Shown here in pieces: positions 8,922 to 17,471 of a DNA stretch of 51,258 nucleotides. The notes below the pieces were generated by a model that was given only the letters and a program-made list of their open reading frames with translations, was not told the DNA's origin and made no database searches. Numbering within the stretch: position 1 is the stretch's first letter; the number at the start of each line of letters is the position of its first letter. The stretch is from an uncultured Clostridia bacterium (GTDB lineage Bacteria; Bacillota; Clostridia; TANB77; CAG-508): the NCBI GenBank assembly GCA_948875265.1, contig CAQRYF010000006.1, forward strand, positions 1-51,258, given 5' to 3'. The translations under genes were made by a program, and so were the position numbers.

Positions 8922-9695
8922 TTATATATTTCCTTTTTTTAAAAGATATCGTATTTGATTTACACTTAGATTTAATTCTTTTGATATATCTATATCAGAT
9001 AATTTTAAAGGGGAATAAGAAGATTTTAGGTAAATTATTAAATTTGCAATTTGATTTGGATTTTGTAGAATACTTTTCAAATTAGTGAAATTTTGTGATT
9101 CGAATTCTTTGATTTTTAGATTTAGTATTTCAGATGGAGTAATATCAATATCTAGAGCATATGTTCCTCTTGAATGAAGCTCCTTAAAAAAAGATAGGTA
9201 ATTTTTGGTATTAAATAATAGATTAATATTATTAGAACTAGCAACACCTGTTTTATTAATGTAATCATTATAACTAGAATATTTGTAATCAGAGTGGTTT
9301 GCGACAATATTTGCTTTTTTAGGATTATTGTGAATATAAACGAAACAATTTAATAGATAGGTTTGATTATAAATAGGTTCATATAAGAAACGGTCTCTAA
9401 ACACAGTGCCAACTCTATCTTTTTTATAATTATAATATTGTGCGAATTTTTGATTTATAATTTTCATAAAAGATGAAAGATTTTCATTTTTTTTACATTC
9501 AATTAACATATGAGTATGATTACCCATAATGCAATAGGAAATTAGATTTATATTAAATTTATTTAAATATTCATAAATTAATTTTAGATATTTATTCATA
9601 AAAACTTCTTGATTAAAAATATATTCTTTGTTAATCCCTTGTACAATAACATGAAAAAAATCAGTGTTTATATTTTGTAGTATTTTCCTGGGCAT
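8922..9695 (-). CDS. Y1/HUH transposase of the REP-associated (RAYT) type
   Basis: 257 aa. The HUH motif is GNHTHML (H60, H62), and the catalytic tyrosine is one of the cluster QYYNY at 86-90. The RVGTVFRDRF and YIHNNPKKA motifs of Y1_Tnp/RAYT proteins are present. The C-terminal segment (about 225-255, ISKELNLSVNQIRYLLKKG) looks like a helix-turn-helix for binding repeats. The enzyme would nick and rejoin single-stranded DNA at hairpins such as its own flanking palindromes. AGGAGG precedes the ATG. All motifs are intact, so it may be active. No tnpB or other accessory gene is present. Confidence 0.92.
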   Translation of the reverse strand: MPRKILQNINTDFFHVIVQGINKEYIFNQEVFMNKYLKLIYEYLNKFNINLISYCIMGNHTHMLIECKKNENLSSFMKIINQKFAQYYNYKKDRVGTVFRDRFLYEPIYNQTYLLNCFVYIHNNPKKANIVANHSDYKYSSYNDYINKTGVASSNNINLLFNTKNYLSFFKELHSRGTYALDIDITPSEILNLKIKEFESQNFTNLKSILQNPNQIANLIIYLKSSYSPLKLSDIDISKELNLSVNQIRYLLKKGNI

Positions 9696-9788
9696 AATAA
9701 CCTCCTTTCTATAGAATTATAAAAAGATTAACACACTATTGTAAAAATAGCAATATCATTGCAATAGAATTGTTGTAAAAATCTTCAA

Positions 9789-9823
9789 ATTCTCATTTTA
9801 AGACCCGACCCCAAAATGGGAAT
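9789..9823 (-). repeat. Right end of the transposase element: inverted copy of the left core
   Basis: Reverse complement of 8862-8896 with two C-to-T differences. It folds as TCTCATTTT/AAAATGGGA around a loop carrying GACCCGACCCC. Confidence 0.85.
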
Positions 9824-9847
9824 GTCGAATTTTGCGATGAAAAGTTC

Positions 9848-9876
9848 TTTACAAATGGAGGAAAATGTATTATTAT
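9848..9876 (+). promoter_or_regulatory. Predicted promoter of the sortase operon
   Basis: TTTACA (9848-9853), a 17-bp spacer and TATTAT (9871-9876), 25 bp beyond the right end of the transposase element. It implies a leader of about 125 nt before the sortase gene. Confidence 0.5.
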
Positions 9877-10008
9877 AGTATTTAAGAAGTTAACTTTCTA
9901 AAAGTTTTAAATTAATTTCAAAATATTTTTTCGAAAAAATTAGATTCTATGAATTCAGTGAAGGAATTAAAACAGCTTTTTTAAGAGGGAGGTAGATATT
10001 TTTTATAA

Positions 10009-10620
10009 ATGTTTAAATATACTACTAGATGTATAAATATTACTAGCTTTATTATTTCTGTGATTATATTTTTTATTTTAAATCTTTTTTATTCAAATTT
10101 TAATCAGATAACTAGATATACTAGTTTTAGAGCAGGTTTTAGTGTTGATCAATCTATAAAAGATATGCAAAATACGCAACAAAATCAAGATACACAAAAG
10201 CCTGAAAATATACAAATTAATTCAGATAGTGTTGAAAAAGAGAATTATGATTGGTGTCTAGAAATTCCAAATATAAAATTAAAAGCTCAGATTTCAGAAG
10301 GAACTACAAAAGAGATTATGGATAAATTTATTGGGCATTTTGAAGAGAGTTCAAGATTAATAGGAAATGTCGCATTAGCGGCTCACAACAGAGGATATGA
10401 AAATAATTATTTCCATGATTTAAGGAAGTTAAAGGAAGGAGATGAGATTTTATATACTTATAAGGAGGATATAAAAGAGTATATAGTAAATAAACATTAT
10501 ATTATTAAAGATACTGACTTGAGTTGTTTAGAAAATACAGAAGAGAATACAATTACACTTATAACATGTGTAGAGAATGAACCAGAATACAGAAGATGTA
10601 TACAAGGAATAGAAAAATAA
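10009..10620 (+). CDS. Membrane-anchored sortase
   Basis: 203 aa transpeptidase. An N-terminal membrane helix (about 11-30) is followed by a low-complexity linker (about 45-75) and the sortase beta-barrel. The catalytic triad is visible: H126 (AAHNRG), C187 (TLITCVEN) and an arginine at 195/196 (EYRRC). TLITC resembles class A/D enzymes; I cannot assign the class. It would cleave sorting signals and attach or polymerise surface proteins. An in-frame stop lies directly before ATG 10009, so the start cannot be further upstream. GGGAGGT (about 9988-9994) is unusually far, about 14 nt. The next gene encodes a likely substrate with LPVTG and starts 18 bp later. Confidence 0.88.
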   Translation: MFKYTTRCINITSFIISVIIFFILNLFYSNFNQITRYTSFRAGFSVDQSIKDMQNTQQNQDTQKPENIQINSDSVEKENYDWCLEIPNIKLKAQISEGTTKEIMDKFIGHFEESSRLIGNVALAAHNRGYENNYFHDLRKLKEGDEILYTYKEDIKEYIVNKHYIIKDTDLSCLENTEENTITLITCVENEPEYRRCIQGIEK

Positions 10621-10638
10621 GAAAGGAAGAATGATAAT

Positions 10639-11916
10639 TTGAAGAATTTAAAAAGTGTAATAAAGAAAATACTTATTATATTGGGAGTTTTAATATTTAA
10701 TAGTTTAGGTTTTTTAAACTCAGTATATGCTGCTAATATAAATGCAGCTAATGTTCATCCAATAGGAGATTGTGGACAATTATTAAAGTATAGAGGAATA
10801 GTTGTAAAATCAAATTATGTAGAATATGTAAATGGTGATGAACATTATCCGGCATATTGTTTAGATAAAACTAAGGCTGGAGCTGAAGGCGAAGGTTATA
10901 CTGTATCTGTCCAAGATGCAATAAGAGATGTAGGATTATGGAAGGTAATTATTAATGGTTATCCATATAAAACAATTGGAGAATTAGGAGTTGCGAATAA
11001 GGAAGAAGCGTTTTTAGCTACAAAACAATCAGTTTATTGTTATATACATGGTAATAATTTAGCAGACTATGAGGCAATTGGAGAAGCGGGTAAAAGAACT
11101 TTAAATGCTATGTATAAAATTATAAATAATGCACAAAATTCAAATGAGACAAAGATATCAAGTACTATAAAAATAAATAAAAACGTTGAAAAATGGAAAC
11201 AAGATAATTTAGATAAAAATTATGTGTCTAGAACTTATAGTGTTAGCGCAGGAACAATAATTCAGAATTATAAAATAAAACTAACTAGGGATAATGGACA
11301 AGATATTGGAGGAATTAAGATAACTGATGAGAATAATATAGAAAAACAAGAATTTTCACCAAATGAAAAGTTTAAAGTGCTAGTTCCAATTAAGAATATG
11401 ACTGAAAAGGGAGATTTTAAATTAGAAGTTGAATCAAAGATAAAAACTAAACCGATATTATATGGAGTGGCACCAGATAGTATACATCAAGATTATGCAT
11501 TAACAGCTGATACATATGAGGATGGAAGTGGATATATTAATGATGAATATAATAAAAATGAAACAAAAATAATTATATTAAAACAAGATGAAGAAACAAA
11601 GGAAAAATTAAAAAACGTAGAGTTTGAATTGCTAGATGAAAATAAGCAAAGCATATATAGAGAACTAAAGACTAATGAAGAAGGAAAAATTATAGTAGAA
11701 AATTTAATACCAGGAACATATTTTTTAAAAGAGGTAAATTCAATTGATGGTTATCAAAAGTATGAAGAGTTAGTTAAAATTGATATAGAATTAAATGAAC
11801 AAATGACAGTTACAGTTAATAATAAGAAAGAAGAAAAACCACAAATAGAAATAAGGAAGAATAAATTATCTACATCAAGTAAGAAGATGAAGAAGCTACC
11901 AGTAACAGGAATGTAA
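10639..11916 (+). CDS. Thioester-domain surface protein ending in LPVTGM
   Basis: 425 aa. A signal peptide (about 1-31) is followed by a TQXA-type thioester domain: C74 in PAYCLDK and Q130 in ATKQSVYCYIHG could form the internal Cys-Gln thioester used to bind host surfaces covalently. From about residue 313 there is a SpaA/Cna-B-like domain (LKNVEFELLDENKQ, LIPGTYFLKEV) of the kind that forms isopeptide bonds. The C-terminus is KKLPVTGM and then stop. The sorting motif is present, but the usual hydrophobic anchor and positive tail are absent. A perfect terminator starts 10 bp after the stop, so no anchor is encoded in another frame nearby. The start is TTG, with GAAAGGAAG 9 nt upstream. It forms an operon with the sortase. 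Confidence 0.82.
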   Translation: MKNLKSVIKKILIILGVLIFNSLGFLNSVYAANINAANVHPIGDCGQLLKYRGIVVKSNYVEYVNGDEHYPAYCLDKTKAGAEGEGYTVSVQDAIRDVGLWKVIINGYPYKTIGELGVANKEEAFLATKQSVYCYIHGNNLADYEAIGEAGKRTLNAMYKIINNAQNSNETKISSTIKINKNVEKWKQDNLDKNYVSRTYSVSAGTIIQNYKIKLTRDNGQDIGGIKITDENNIEKQEFSPNEKFKVLVPIKNMTEKGDFKLEVESKIKTKPILYGVAPDSIHQDYALTADTYEDGSGYINDEYNKNETKIIILKQDEETKEKLKNVEFELLDENKQSIYRELKTNEEGKIIVENLIPGTYFLKEVNSIDGYQKYEELVKIDIELNEQMTVTVNNKKEEKPQIEIRKNKLSTSSKKMKKLPVTGM

Positions 11917-11926
11917 AGATTACAAT

Positions 11927-11964
11927 AAAAATGGAAATAAATAATTTTATTTCCATTTTTGAGA
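11927..11964 (+). terminator. Rho-independent terminator of the sortase operon
   Basis: A perfect 15-bp stem (11927-11941 with 11946-11960) with a four-base loop; the right arm ends in five T. Confidence 0.92.
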
Positions 11965-12030
11965 TTTTAAATATTAATATTTTTATGGTTTTGGAAGAAA
12001 AAATTGATTTTATAAAATAGTATAATTTTA

Positions 12031-12059
12031 TTGAAAAAAAAATAAAAAACGGTTATAAT
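12031..12059 (+). promoter_or_regulatory. Strong predicted sigma-A promoter
   Basis: TTGAAA (12031-12036), a 17-bp spacer and TATAAT (12054-12059), 39 bp upstream of the CNNM/CBS gene. Confidence 0.75.
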
Positions 12060-12098
12060 GAGTACAATATTATAAAAGAAAAAAGGAGTAGGTAATAA

Positions 12099-13412
12099 AT
12101 GTTTTCACAATTAGCTGTTCTAGTTATATTAATAGGTTTAAATGCATTTTTTGCTGCGTCTGAAATTGCATTTATATCATTAAATGATGCGAAAATAGAA
12201 AGACAAGCAAAAGAAGGGAATAAAAAGGCAAAACAAATAGAAAAAATGTTAAAAGCGCCAAGCAAGTTTTTAGCAACAATACAAATTGGTATTACATTAG
12301 CTGGTTTTTTATCTAGTGCATTTGCATCTGATGCTTTTGCAGAAAAAATAGCACCAATGTTATATGAATTAATTCCAGTTATTAGTTTAGGACTATGGAA
12401 AAGTATATCTATTATACTAATTACTATTATATTATCATTCTTTACATTAGTTTTTGGGGAATTAGTACCAAAAAGAATTGCTATGAAAAATTATGAGAAA
12501 ATAGCTTTTGCAACAATAGGTATAATAAGAAGTATAGCAGTAGTAACATCACCATTTGTAAAATTGTTAACAGCTGTAACTAATGGGATATCAAAAATAT
12601 TTGGAGTTGGAGAGAATGAAGAAGAAACAGTAACAGAAGAAGAAATAAAAATGATGATTGACCAAGGAGAAGAAAAGGGAACAATAAAAGAAGAGGAAAA
12701 AGAATTAATAAATAATGTATTTGAATTTAATGATATTACTGTATCAGAGATTATGAGACATAGAAAAGATATTTTTGGAATTGATATTAATATAAGTAAA
12801 GAAGAGTTAATGGATGAACTTACAAAAGAAGAATATAGATATAGTAGGATACCTGTATATGATGAGACAATAGATGAAATAAAAGGTATTTTATATGTAA
12901 AAGATGTATTAAAGAATATTAATAAAAAGACATTTAAAGTGAAAAATGTAATTAAAGATGCATATTTTGTATCTCAAAATCGATTAATAAATGAAGTGTT
13001 TAAAGAATTACAAAAAAATAAGAAACAAATTGCTATTATAGTTGATGAATATGGTGGAACAGCAGGTTTAATTACAATGGAAGATATTATAGAAGAATTA
13101 GTCGGAGATATCTATGATGAATATGATAAAGAAGAAAAAGAATTTGAAGAGATAGATCCAAACACATATATATTAAGTGGGAGTATGACTGTTTCTGATG
13201 TTAATAAGCTACTTGATGCAGGAATTCCAGAAGGAGATTATGATACTTTATCAGGATTTTTACAAGATGAGTTAGGAAGAATTCCAGAAGATGAAGAAAC
13301 ACCTATTATTGATACTCAAAAAGTGACATATAAAATTGAGGAATCAGAAGACAAAAGAATATTAAAAGTAAAAGCATGTAAAAATAATGTGGAAGATACA
13401 GAAGTAGAATAA
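12099..13412 (+). CDS. CNNM/CBS-domain membrane protein (CorC/HlyC family)
   Basis: 437 aa. An N-terminal DUF21/CNNM membrane domain (about 1-185) has three or four helices and the motif AASEIAFISLNDAK near residue 20. A pair of CBS domains (about 200-330, including SRIPVYDETIDEIKGILY and VDEYGGTAGLITMEDI) and a C-terminal CorC/HlyC domain (about 350-430) follow. Members of this family are linked to magnesium or cobalt export; older hemolysin labels are by homology only. All domains are intact. A strong promoter and AAGGAG precede it. The WG-repeat gene follows after 22 bp and is probably cotranscribed. Confidence 0.92.
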   Translation: MFSQLAVLVILIGLNAFFAASEIAFISLNDAKIERQAKEGNKKAKQIEKMLKAPSKFLATIQIGITLAGFLSSAFASDAFAEKIAPMLYELIPVISLGLWKSISIILITIILSFFTLVFGELVPKRIAMKNYEKIAFATIGIIRSIAVVTSPFVKLLTAVTNGISKIFGVGENEEETVTEEEIKMMIDQGEEKGTIKEEEKELINNVFEFNDITVSEIMRHRKDIFGIDINISKEELMDELTKEEYRYSRIPVYDETIDEIKGILYVKDVLKNINKKTFKVKNVIKDAYFVSQNRLINEVFKELQKNKKQIAIIVDEYGGTAGLITMEDIIEELVGDIYDEYDKEEKEFEEIDPNTYILSGSMTVSDVNKLLDAGIPEGDYDTLSGFLQDELGRIPEDEETPIIDTQKVTYKIEESEDKRILKVKACKNNVEDTEVE

Positions 13413-13434
13413 GATAGAAAGAAGGACTAGATAT

Positions 13435-15169
13435 ATGAAAAAAAGATATATTATAGGAATAGTAGTAGTTGCATTAATTTTAATTATAATATCATTATTT
13501 GCTATATATAAGTTTGTTTCAGAAAATGGAAAAAATTATGAAATAGCAGAGGTAAAACAATATAATTATTTCATATTAAAACAAAATAATTTAAGCCGGA
13601 GTAGTTGATAAAAAGGGAAATATTATTATTAATCCGGAATATGATAAAGTAGAGATACCTAATCCAGAAAATGCGGTTTTTGTTTGTTATAAAAACGATG
13701 AAGTAAAGGTAATAAACGAAAGAAAAGAAGAAATTTTAACACAGTATGAAAAGGTAGAAGCAATTAGATTAAGAAATGTTGCAAGCGATTTAATGTATGA
13801 AAAAAGTGTTTTAAAGTATTATGAAAATGGTAAGTATGGTTTAATAGATTTTTTAGGAAAACAAATTACTAAACCTATATATGATGAAATTGATAGTTTA
13901 TCATATAAAGAGGGAGAATTATTAATAAAACAAAATGATAAATATGGTGTTATTAATATTAAAGGAAAGATAATAGTAAATATTGAGTATAATCAAATTT
14001 CAGTTGACGGATATTACACAGATGAAAATCAATATAAATATGCAGGATATATAGTTTTAAATAAGACGCAGGAAGGATATCGTTACGGATATATTAATAA
14101 TAAAGGGAAAGTTATATTAGAAACACAATATAATGAATTATCAAGAATTGATGATATAGAAGATAATGATAATGTATATTTAATAGGTGCAAAAAATGGA
14201 CAATATGGTGTAATAAAAAATAAGAAAGATTTAATACCAAATGAATATCAATCTATTAGATATGATTCTACAAATCATGTTTTAGTAGTTGAAAAAAGTA
14301 AGAAATATGGAATTTCAAATTTAGAAGGAAAATTAATTGTTCCTGTAGAATATGATCAAATTGATATAACTGGTATATATTTATATGCTCAAAACAATCA
14401 AGGAATAACAGTATATAATAATAATGGAACAGAAGCAAATATAGATACAAGTATTGCTATATTGAATACAAGTAATGATAAATATAGAATTAGAATTAAT
14501 AGTCAAAATGGAACTAAGTATGGAGTGATTGGAAGTGACGGAAAACAGATAATTAAGGAAAATTATAATTATATAGAGTATTTATTTGATGATTATTTTA
14601 TAGTAAGTAGCGATAATGGAAAACTTGGAATAATTGATAATAAAGAAAATACGAAAGTAGAAATAAAATATGATTCTATCCAAAAGATTTATGGAACTTC
14701 TGTAACACAATTTATAGAAAACTTATCAAATACAATTAAATTATATGATAAAGATATGAAGAATATTTGTGAGATGGTAAATGCAACTGTAGAAACAAAA
14801 GGAGATTATATAAGAATATATAATGAGACAGAAACTAGATATTTTAATAAAGATGGTAAAGAGTTAAAAAATACAGATATATATTCAAATAATAAATTAT
14901 TTTCTAAAATTCAAGATAACAAATGGGGATTTGTTGATAAAGAAGGTAATATAATAGTAAACTATAAATATGATAAAGTAACAGAATTTAATGAATATGG
15001 ATTTGCAGCAATAAAAAAAGATGGGAAATGGGGAGCTATTAATGAACAAGGTCAAGAAGTAGTTGAACCAATTTATGAATTGAAAGAGGAATTAGAACCT
15101 GATTTTATTGGTAAATATTATCAAGTAAAATATGGATTTGGTGAATTTTATTATACAGATGCAAAATAG
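13435..15169 (+). CDS. Membrane-anchored WG-repeat protein, read through a +1 recoding site
   Basis: 577 aa if the frame change at codon 55 is made. The N-terminal helix (about residues 5-25) is a signal anchor. The rest consists of WG-type repeats of roughly 20-45 aa, such as KYGLIDFLGKQITKPIYDEI and KWGFVDKEGNIIVNYKYDKV, a beta-propeller-like fold thought to bind proteins or glycans. Frame 0 ends at TGA eight bases after an in-frame CGG (13597-13599). Dropping the C gives LSGVVDKKGNIIINPEYDKV, a perfect WG-type continuation. AAAGAAGGA precedes ATG 13435. Without the shift only a 57-aa membrane peptide is made. The partner or ligand is unknown. Confidence 0.82.
13597..13600 (+). other. CGGA +1 recoding site in the WG-repeat gene
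   Basis: Frame 0 reads TTA AGC CGG AGT AGT TGA. Skipping the C at 13597 reads AGC GGA GTA GTT GAT AAA, joining the N-terminal anchor to the repeat domain. Confidence 0.75.
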
Positions 15170-15182
15170 ATAAAGTTTAGAG

Positions 15183-15230
15183 AATACGCTTTAGTATTAG
15201 ACAAAAAGTTTAATATTAAAGTGTATTTTT
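15183..15230 (+). terminator. Rho-independent terminator after the WG-repeat gene
   Basis: A 17-bp stem with two G-U pairs (15183-15199 with 15211-15227), an 11-base loop and a T-run to 15230. Confidence 0.8.
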
Positions 15231-15300
15231 GTAACTTTTTTTGTTTAGATTCATATAAAGAAGTAAATAATATAAAAAAAGGTTATAAGAAGGTGAAAAA

Positions 15301-16161
15301 TTGAAATTAGGAGTAGCATTATCTGGAGGGGGGATAAGAGGAATTGCTCATGCAGGAGCATTAAAAGCTTTAGAAGATAATGGGATAAATGTAGATGTAA
15401 TAGGAGGTACAAGTTCTGGGAGTTTAATTGCTTCATTATATGCTTTGGGATATTCTCCTTATTATATCTATATATTATTTAAAAAGTATGCAAAAGATAT
15501 TGCTCAAATAAATTCTGCTCCAATAATATCTGGGATTGGTAATTTTATGATGAATAAAAAAGTAGTATTTTCTGGATTAAAAACAGGAGAGAGTATAGAA
15601 CAAGCATATAATCAATTAGCTTTAAAAAAAGGAATAAGAAAAATTAGTGATATAAATGGTATACCATTAGTTATTCCAGCTGTTGACGTGGGAAATTCTA
15701 AGGAATATGTTTTTACAAATAAGATTCCAATTAATACAAAAGATGAATCACAATATATAACAGATATTTCTATTGGTAAAGCTGTAAGAGCAAGCAGTAG
15801 TTTTCCTGCTGTCTTTTGTCCATGTGAGTTTAGAGAACATAAATTTTTAGATGGAGGAGTTTTAGATAATATACCAGTCATAGAAGTAAAAAAACAAGGA
15901 GCTGACAAAGTAATTGCTATTAATTTTAAGGCAGATGATATAGATAAAAATAGTAATATAATGGATATTGCAATGAGAACAATTGATATTATGGGAAATA
16001 AAATATCAGAAGAAAGTTTAGAAAAAAGTGATTATATTTTAACAATTGCCACTGATAAAACAGGATTATTAGATGTAGAGAAATTAGATAGTTGTTATCA
16101 ATATGGATATAAAGCTGTAATTAAAAATCTAGAAAAAATAAAAGAGATAATAAGCTCTTAA
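15301..16161 (+). CDS. Patatin-like phospholipase (RssA-type)
   Basis: 286 aa alpha-beta hydrolase of the patatin class. It has the oxyanion glycine loop SGGGIRGIAHAG (8-19), the nucleophile elbow GTSSG (S38) and the catalytic dyad aspartate D184 in FLDGGVLDN. The complete dyad implies lipid acyl-hydrolase activity on membrane phospholipids or acylglycerols; there is no signal peptide, so it is cytoplasmic. The start is TTG 15301, with AGAAGGTGA four bases upstream. It lies alone between the terminator at 15183 and a new promoter at 16170. Confidence 0.88.
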   Translation: MKLGVALSGGGIRGIAHAGALKALEDNGINVDVIGGTSSGSLIASLYALGYSPYYIYILFKKYAKDIAQINSAPIISGIGNFMMNKKVVFSGLKTGESIEQAYNQLALKKGIRKISDINGIPLVIPAVDVGNSKEYVFTNKIPINTKDESQYITDISIGKAVRASSSFPAVFCPCEFREHKFLDGGVLDNIPVIEVKKQGADKVIAINFKADDIDKNSNIMDIAMRTIDIMGNKISEESLEKSDYILTIATDKTGLLDVEKLDSCYQYGYKAVIKNLEKIKEIISS

Positions 16162-16169
16162 ATAATTAA

Positions 16170-16199
16170 TTAACACTAATAAAAATAAGTAAATATAAT
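16170..16199 (+). promoter_or_regulatory. Predicted promoter of the cysteine desulfurase gene
   Basis: TTAACA (16170-16175), an 18-bp spacer and TATAAT (16194-16199), 52 bp before the start codon. No terminator separates it from the lipase gene, so read-through is possible. Confidence 0.55.
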
Positions 16200-16250
16200 G
16201 AGGAAGTGTGAATATAATATATATAAAGACTAAAAAAGGGGAAGAATAGT

Positions 16251-17429
16251 ATGGATATTAAATATTTTGATAATGCAGCTACAACTAGAGTAAAAGAAGA
16301 AGTGTTAAAAGAAATGTTACCATATTTTTGTGAACAATATGGTAATCCATCATCAATATATGGAATTGGGAGAGAAGCTAAAAGAGCTATAGAACAAGCA
16401 AGAAAGAGAGTTTCTGAATTGGTAAATTGTAAACCAAATGAAATATATTTTACTGCATGTGGTACAGAAAGTGATAATACGGCTTTAAAAGGCATTGCAT
16501 ATGAAAATAAGGGAAAAGGAAATCATATTATTACAACAAAAATTGAGCATCCAGCAATTTTAAATACTTGTGAGACTTTATCTAAACAAGGATTTAGAAT
16601 AACATATTTAAATGTTGATAAAGATGGAATTATAGATTTAGAACAATTGAAAAATTCTATAACAGACAAGACAATTTTAATAAGTGTTATGTTTGCAAAT
16701 AACGAAATTGGAACAATACAGCCTATTCAGGAAATTGCAAAGATTGCTAAAATGTATAATATAGTATTTCATACAGATGCAGTTCAAGCTTGTGGGAATG
16801 TTCCAATTGATGTACAAAAAATGGGGATAGATATGTTGTCTTTATCTGGTCATAAATTGTATGGACCGAAGGGAATAGGAGCATTATATGTGAAAACAGG
16901 TATAAAATTCCAAAAGTTTCTTGATGGAGGTCATCAAGAAAGAGATAGAAGAGCAGGAACTGAAAATGTAGCAGGAATAGTAGGATTAGGAAAAGCTTGT
17001 GAGTTGGCTAGAATAAATATGTCTAAACATATAAATCATTTAACAAGTTTAAGAGATTATTATATTTCTCAAATTGAGAAAAGAATACCATATGCAAAAT
17101 TAAATGGAGCGAGAGAAAAAAGGTTACCAGGCAATAGTGATTTTTCATTTAGATTTGTGGAAGGAGAAGCAATATTGTTAAATTTAGACTTAAAAGGAAT
17201 ATGTGCTTCAAGCGGATCTGCGTGTTCTACAGGATCAACATTGCCGTCTCATGTATTAGTAGCAATTGGATTATCTAAAGAACTTGCGTATTCAGCATTA
17301 AGAACTACATTTGGAGAAGAAAATACAAAAGAAGATGTGGATTATTTAATAGAAAATTTGGTGGAAATAGTAGACAGATTAAGGAAAATGTCTCCAGAAT
17401 ATAGTGAATTTATTGAAATGAAAAAATGA
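16251..17429 (+). CDS. Cysteine desulfurase, NifS/IscS-type
   Basis: 392 aa PLP enzyme that takes sulfur from L-cysteine, yielding alanine and an enzyme persulfide for Fe-S cluster or tRNA thiolation. Signatures are FDNAATT near the N-terminus, HTDAVQACGN, the PLP lysine K202 in LSGHKLYGPKG, and the catalytic cysteine C325 in SSGSACSTGS. The short catalytic loop places it in the NifS-like group I. GGGGAAG precedes the ATG. No iscU/nifU, thiI or mnmA lies next to it here, so its sulfur acceptor cannot be inferred from neighbours. Confidence 0.93.
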   Translation: MDIKYFDNAATTRVKEEVLKEMLPYFCEQYGNPSSIYGIGREAKRAIEQARKRVSELVNCKPNEIYFTACGTESDNTALKGIAYENKGKGNHIITTKIEHPAILNTCETLSKQGFRITYLNVDKDGIIDLEQLKNSITDKTILISVMFANNEIGTIQPIQEIAKIAKMYNIVFHTDAVQACGNVPIDVQKMGIDMLSLSGHKLYGPKGIGALYVKTGIKFQKFLDGGHQERDRRAGTENVAGIVGLGKACELARINMSKHINHLTSLRDYYISQIEKRIPYAKLNGAREKRLPGNSDFSFRFVEGEAILLNLDLKGICASSGSACSTGSTLPSHVLVAIGLSKELAYSALRTTFGEENTKEDVDYLIENLVEIVDRLRKMSPEYSEFIEMKK

Positions 17430-17430
17430 T

Positions 17431-17471
17431 GAGGTTGCCAATAGGGAAGTTCCTTTTTGGCAACTTCTTTT
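17431..17471. terminator. Shared bidirectional terminator
   Basis: An 11-bp stem GAGGTTGCCAA/TTGGCAACTTC (17431-17441 with 17457-17467) between two convergent genes, cysteine desulfurase and the FAD oxidoreductase, whose stop codon lies just beyond it. Confidence 0.7.

Larger units (their letters stand above)
8849..9823. mobile_element. RAYT/IS200-like element with 35-bp inverted palindromic ends
   Basis: One Y1 transposase gene (minus strand) lies between two copies of a 35-bp sequence in inverted orientation, 8862-8896 and 9789-9823, matching at 33 of 35 positions. Each copy is itself an imperfect hairpin, as expected for substrates of HUH/Y1 transposases that cut single-stranded hairpins. 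I see no target-site duplication, which fits this mechanism. The element sits between the kinase gene and the sortase operon and breaks neither. Confidence 0.8.

Noticed and set aside
10639..11916. Anchor of the thioester protein hidden in another frame after a recoding event
   Set aside because: No CGG near the end and no hydrophobic stretch in any frame before the terminator.
15612..15908. Minus-strand ORF inside the patatin gene
   Set aside because: Shadow of a well-supported gene with complete catalytic motifs.
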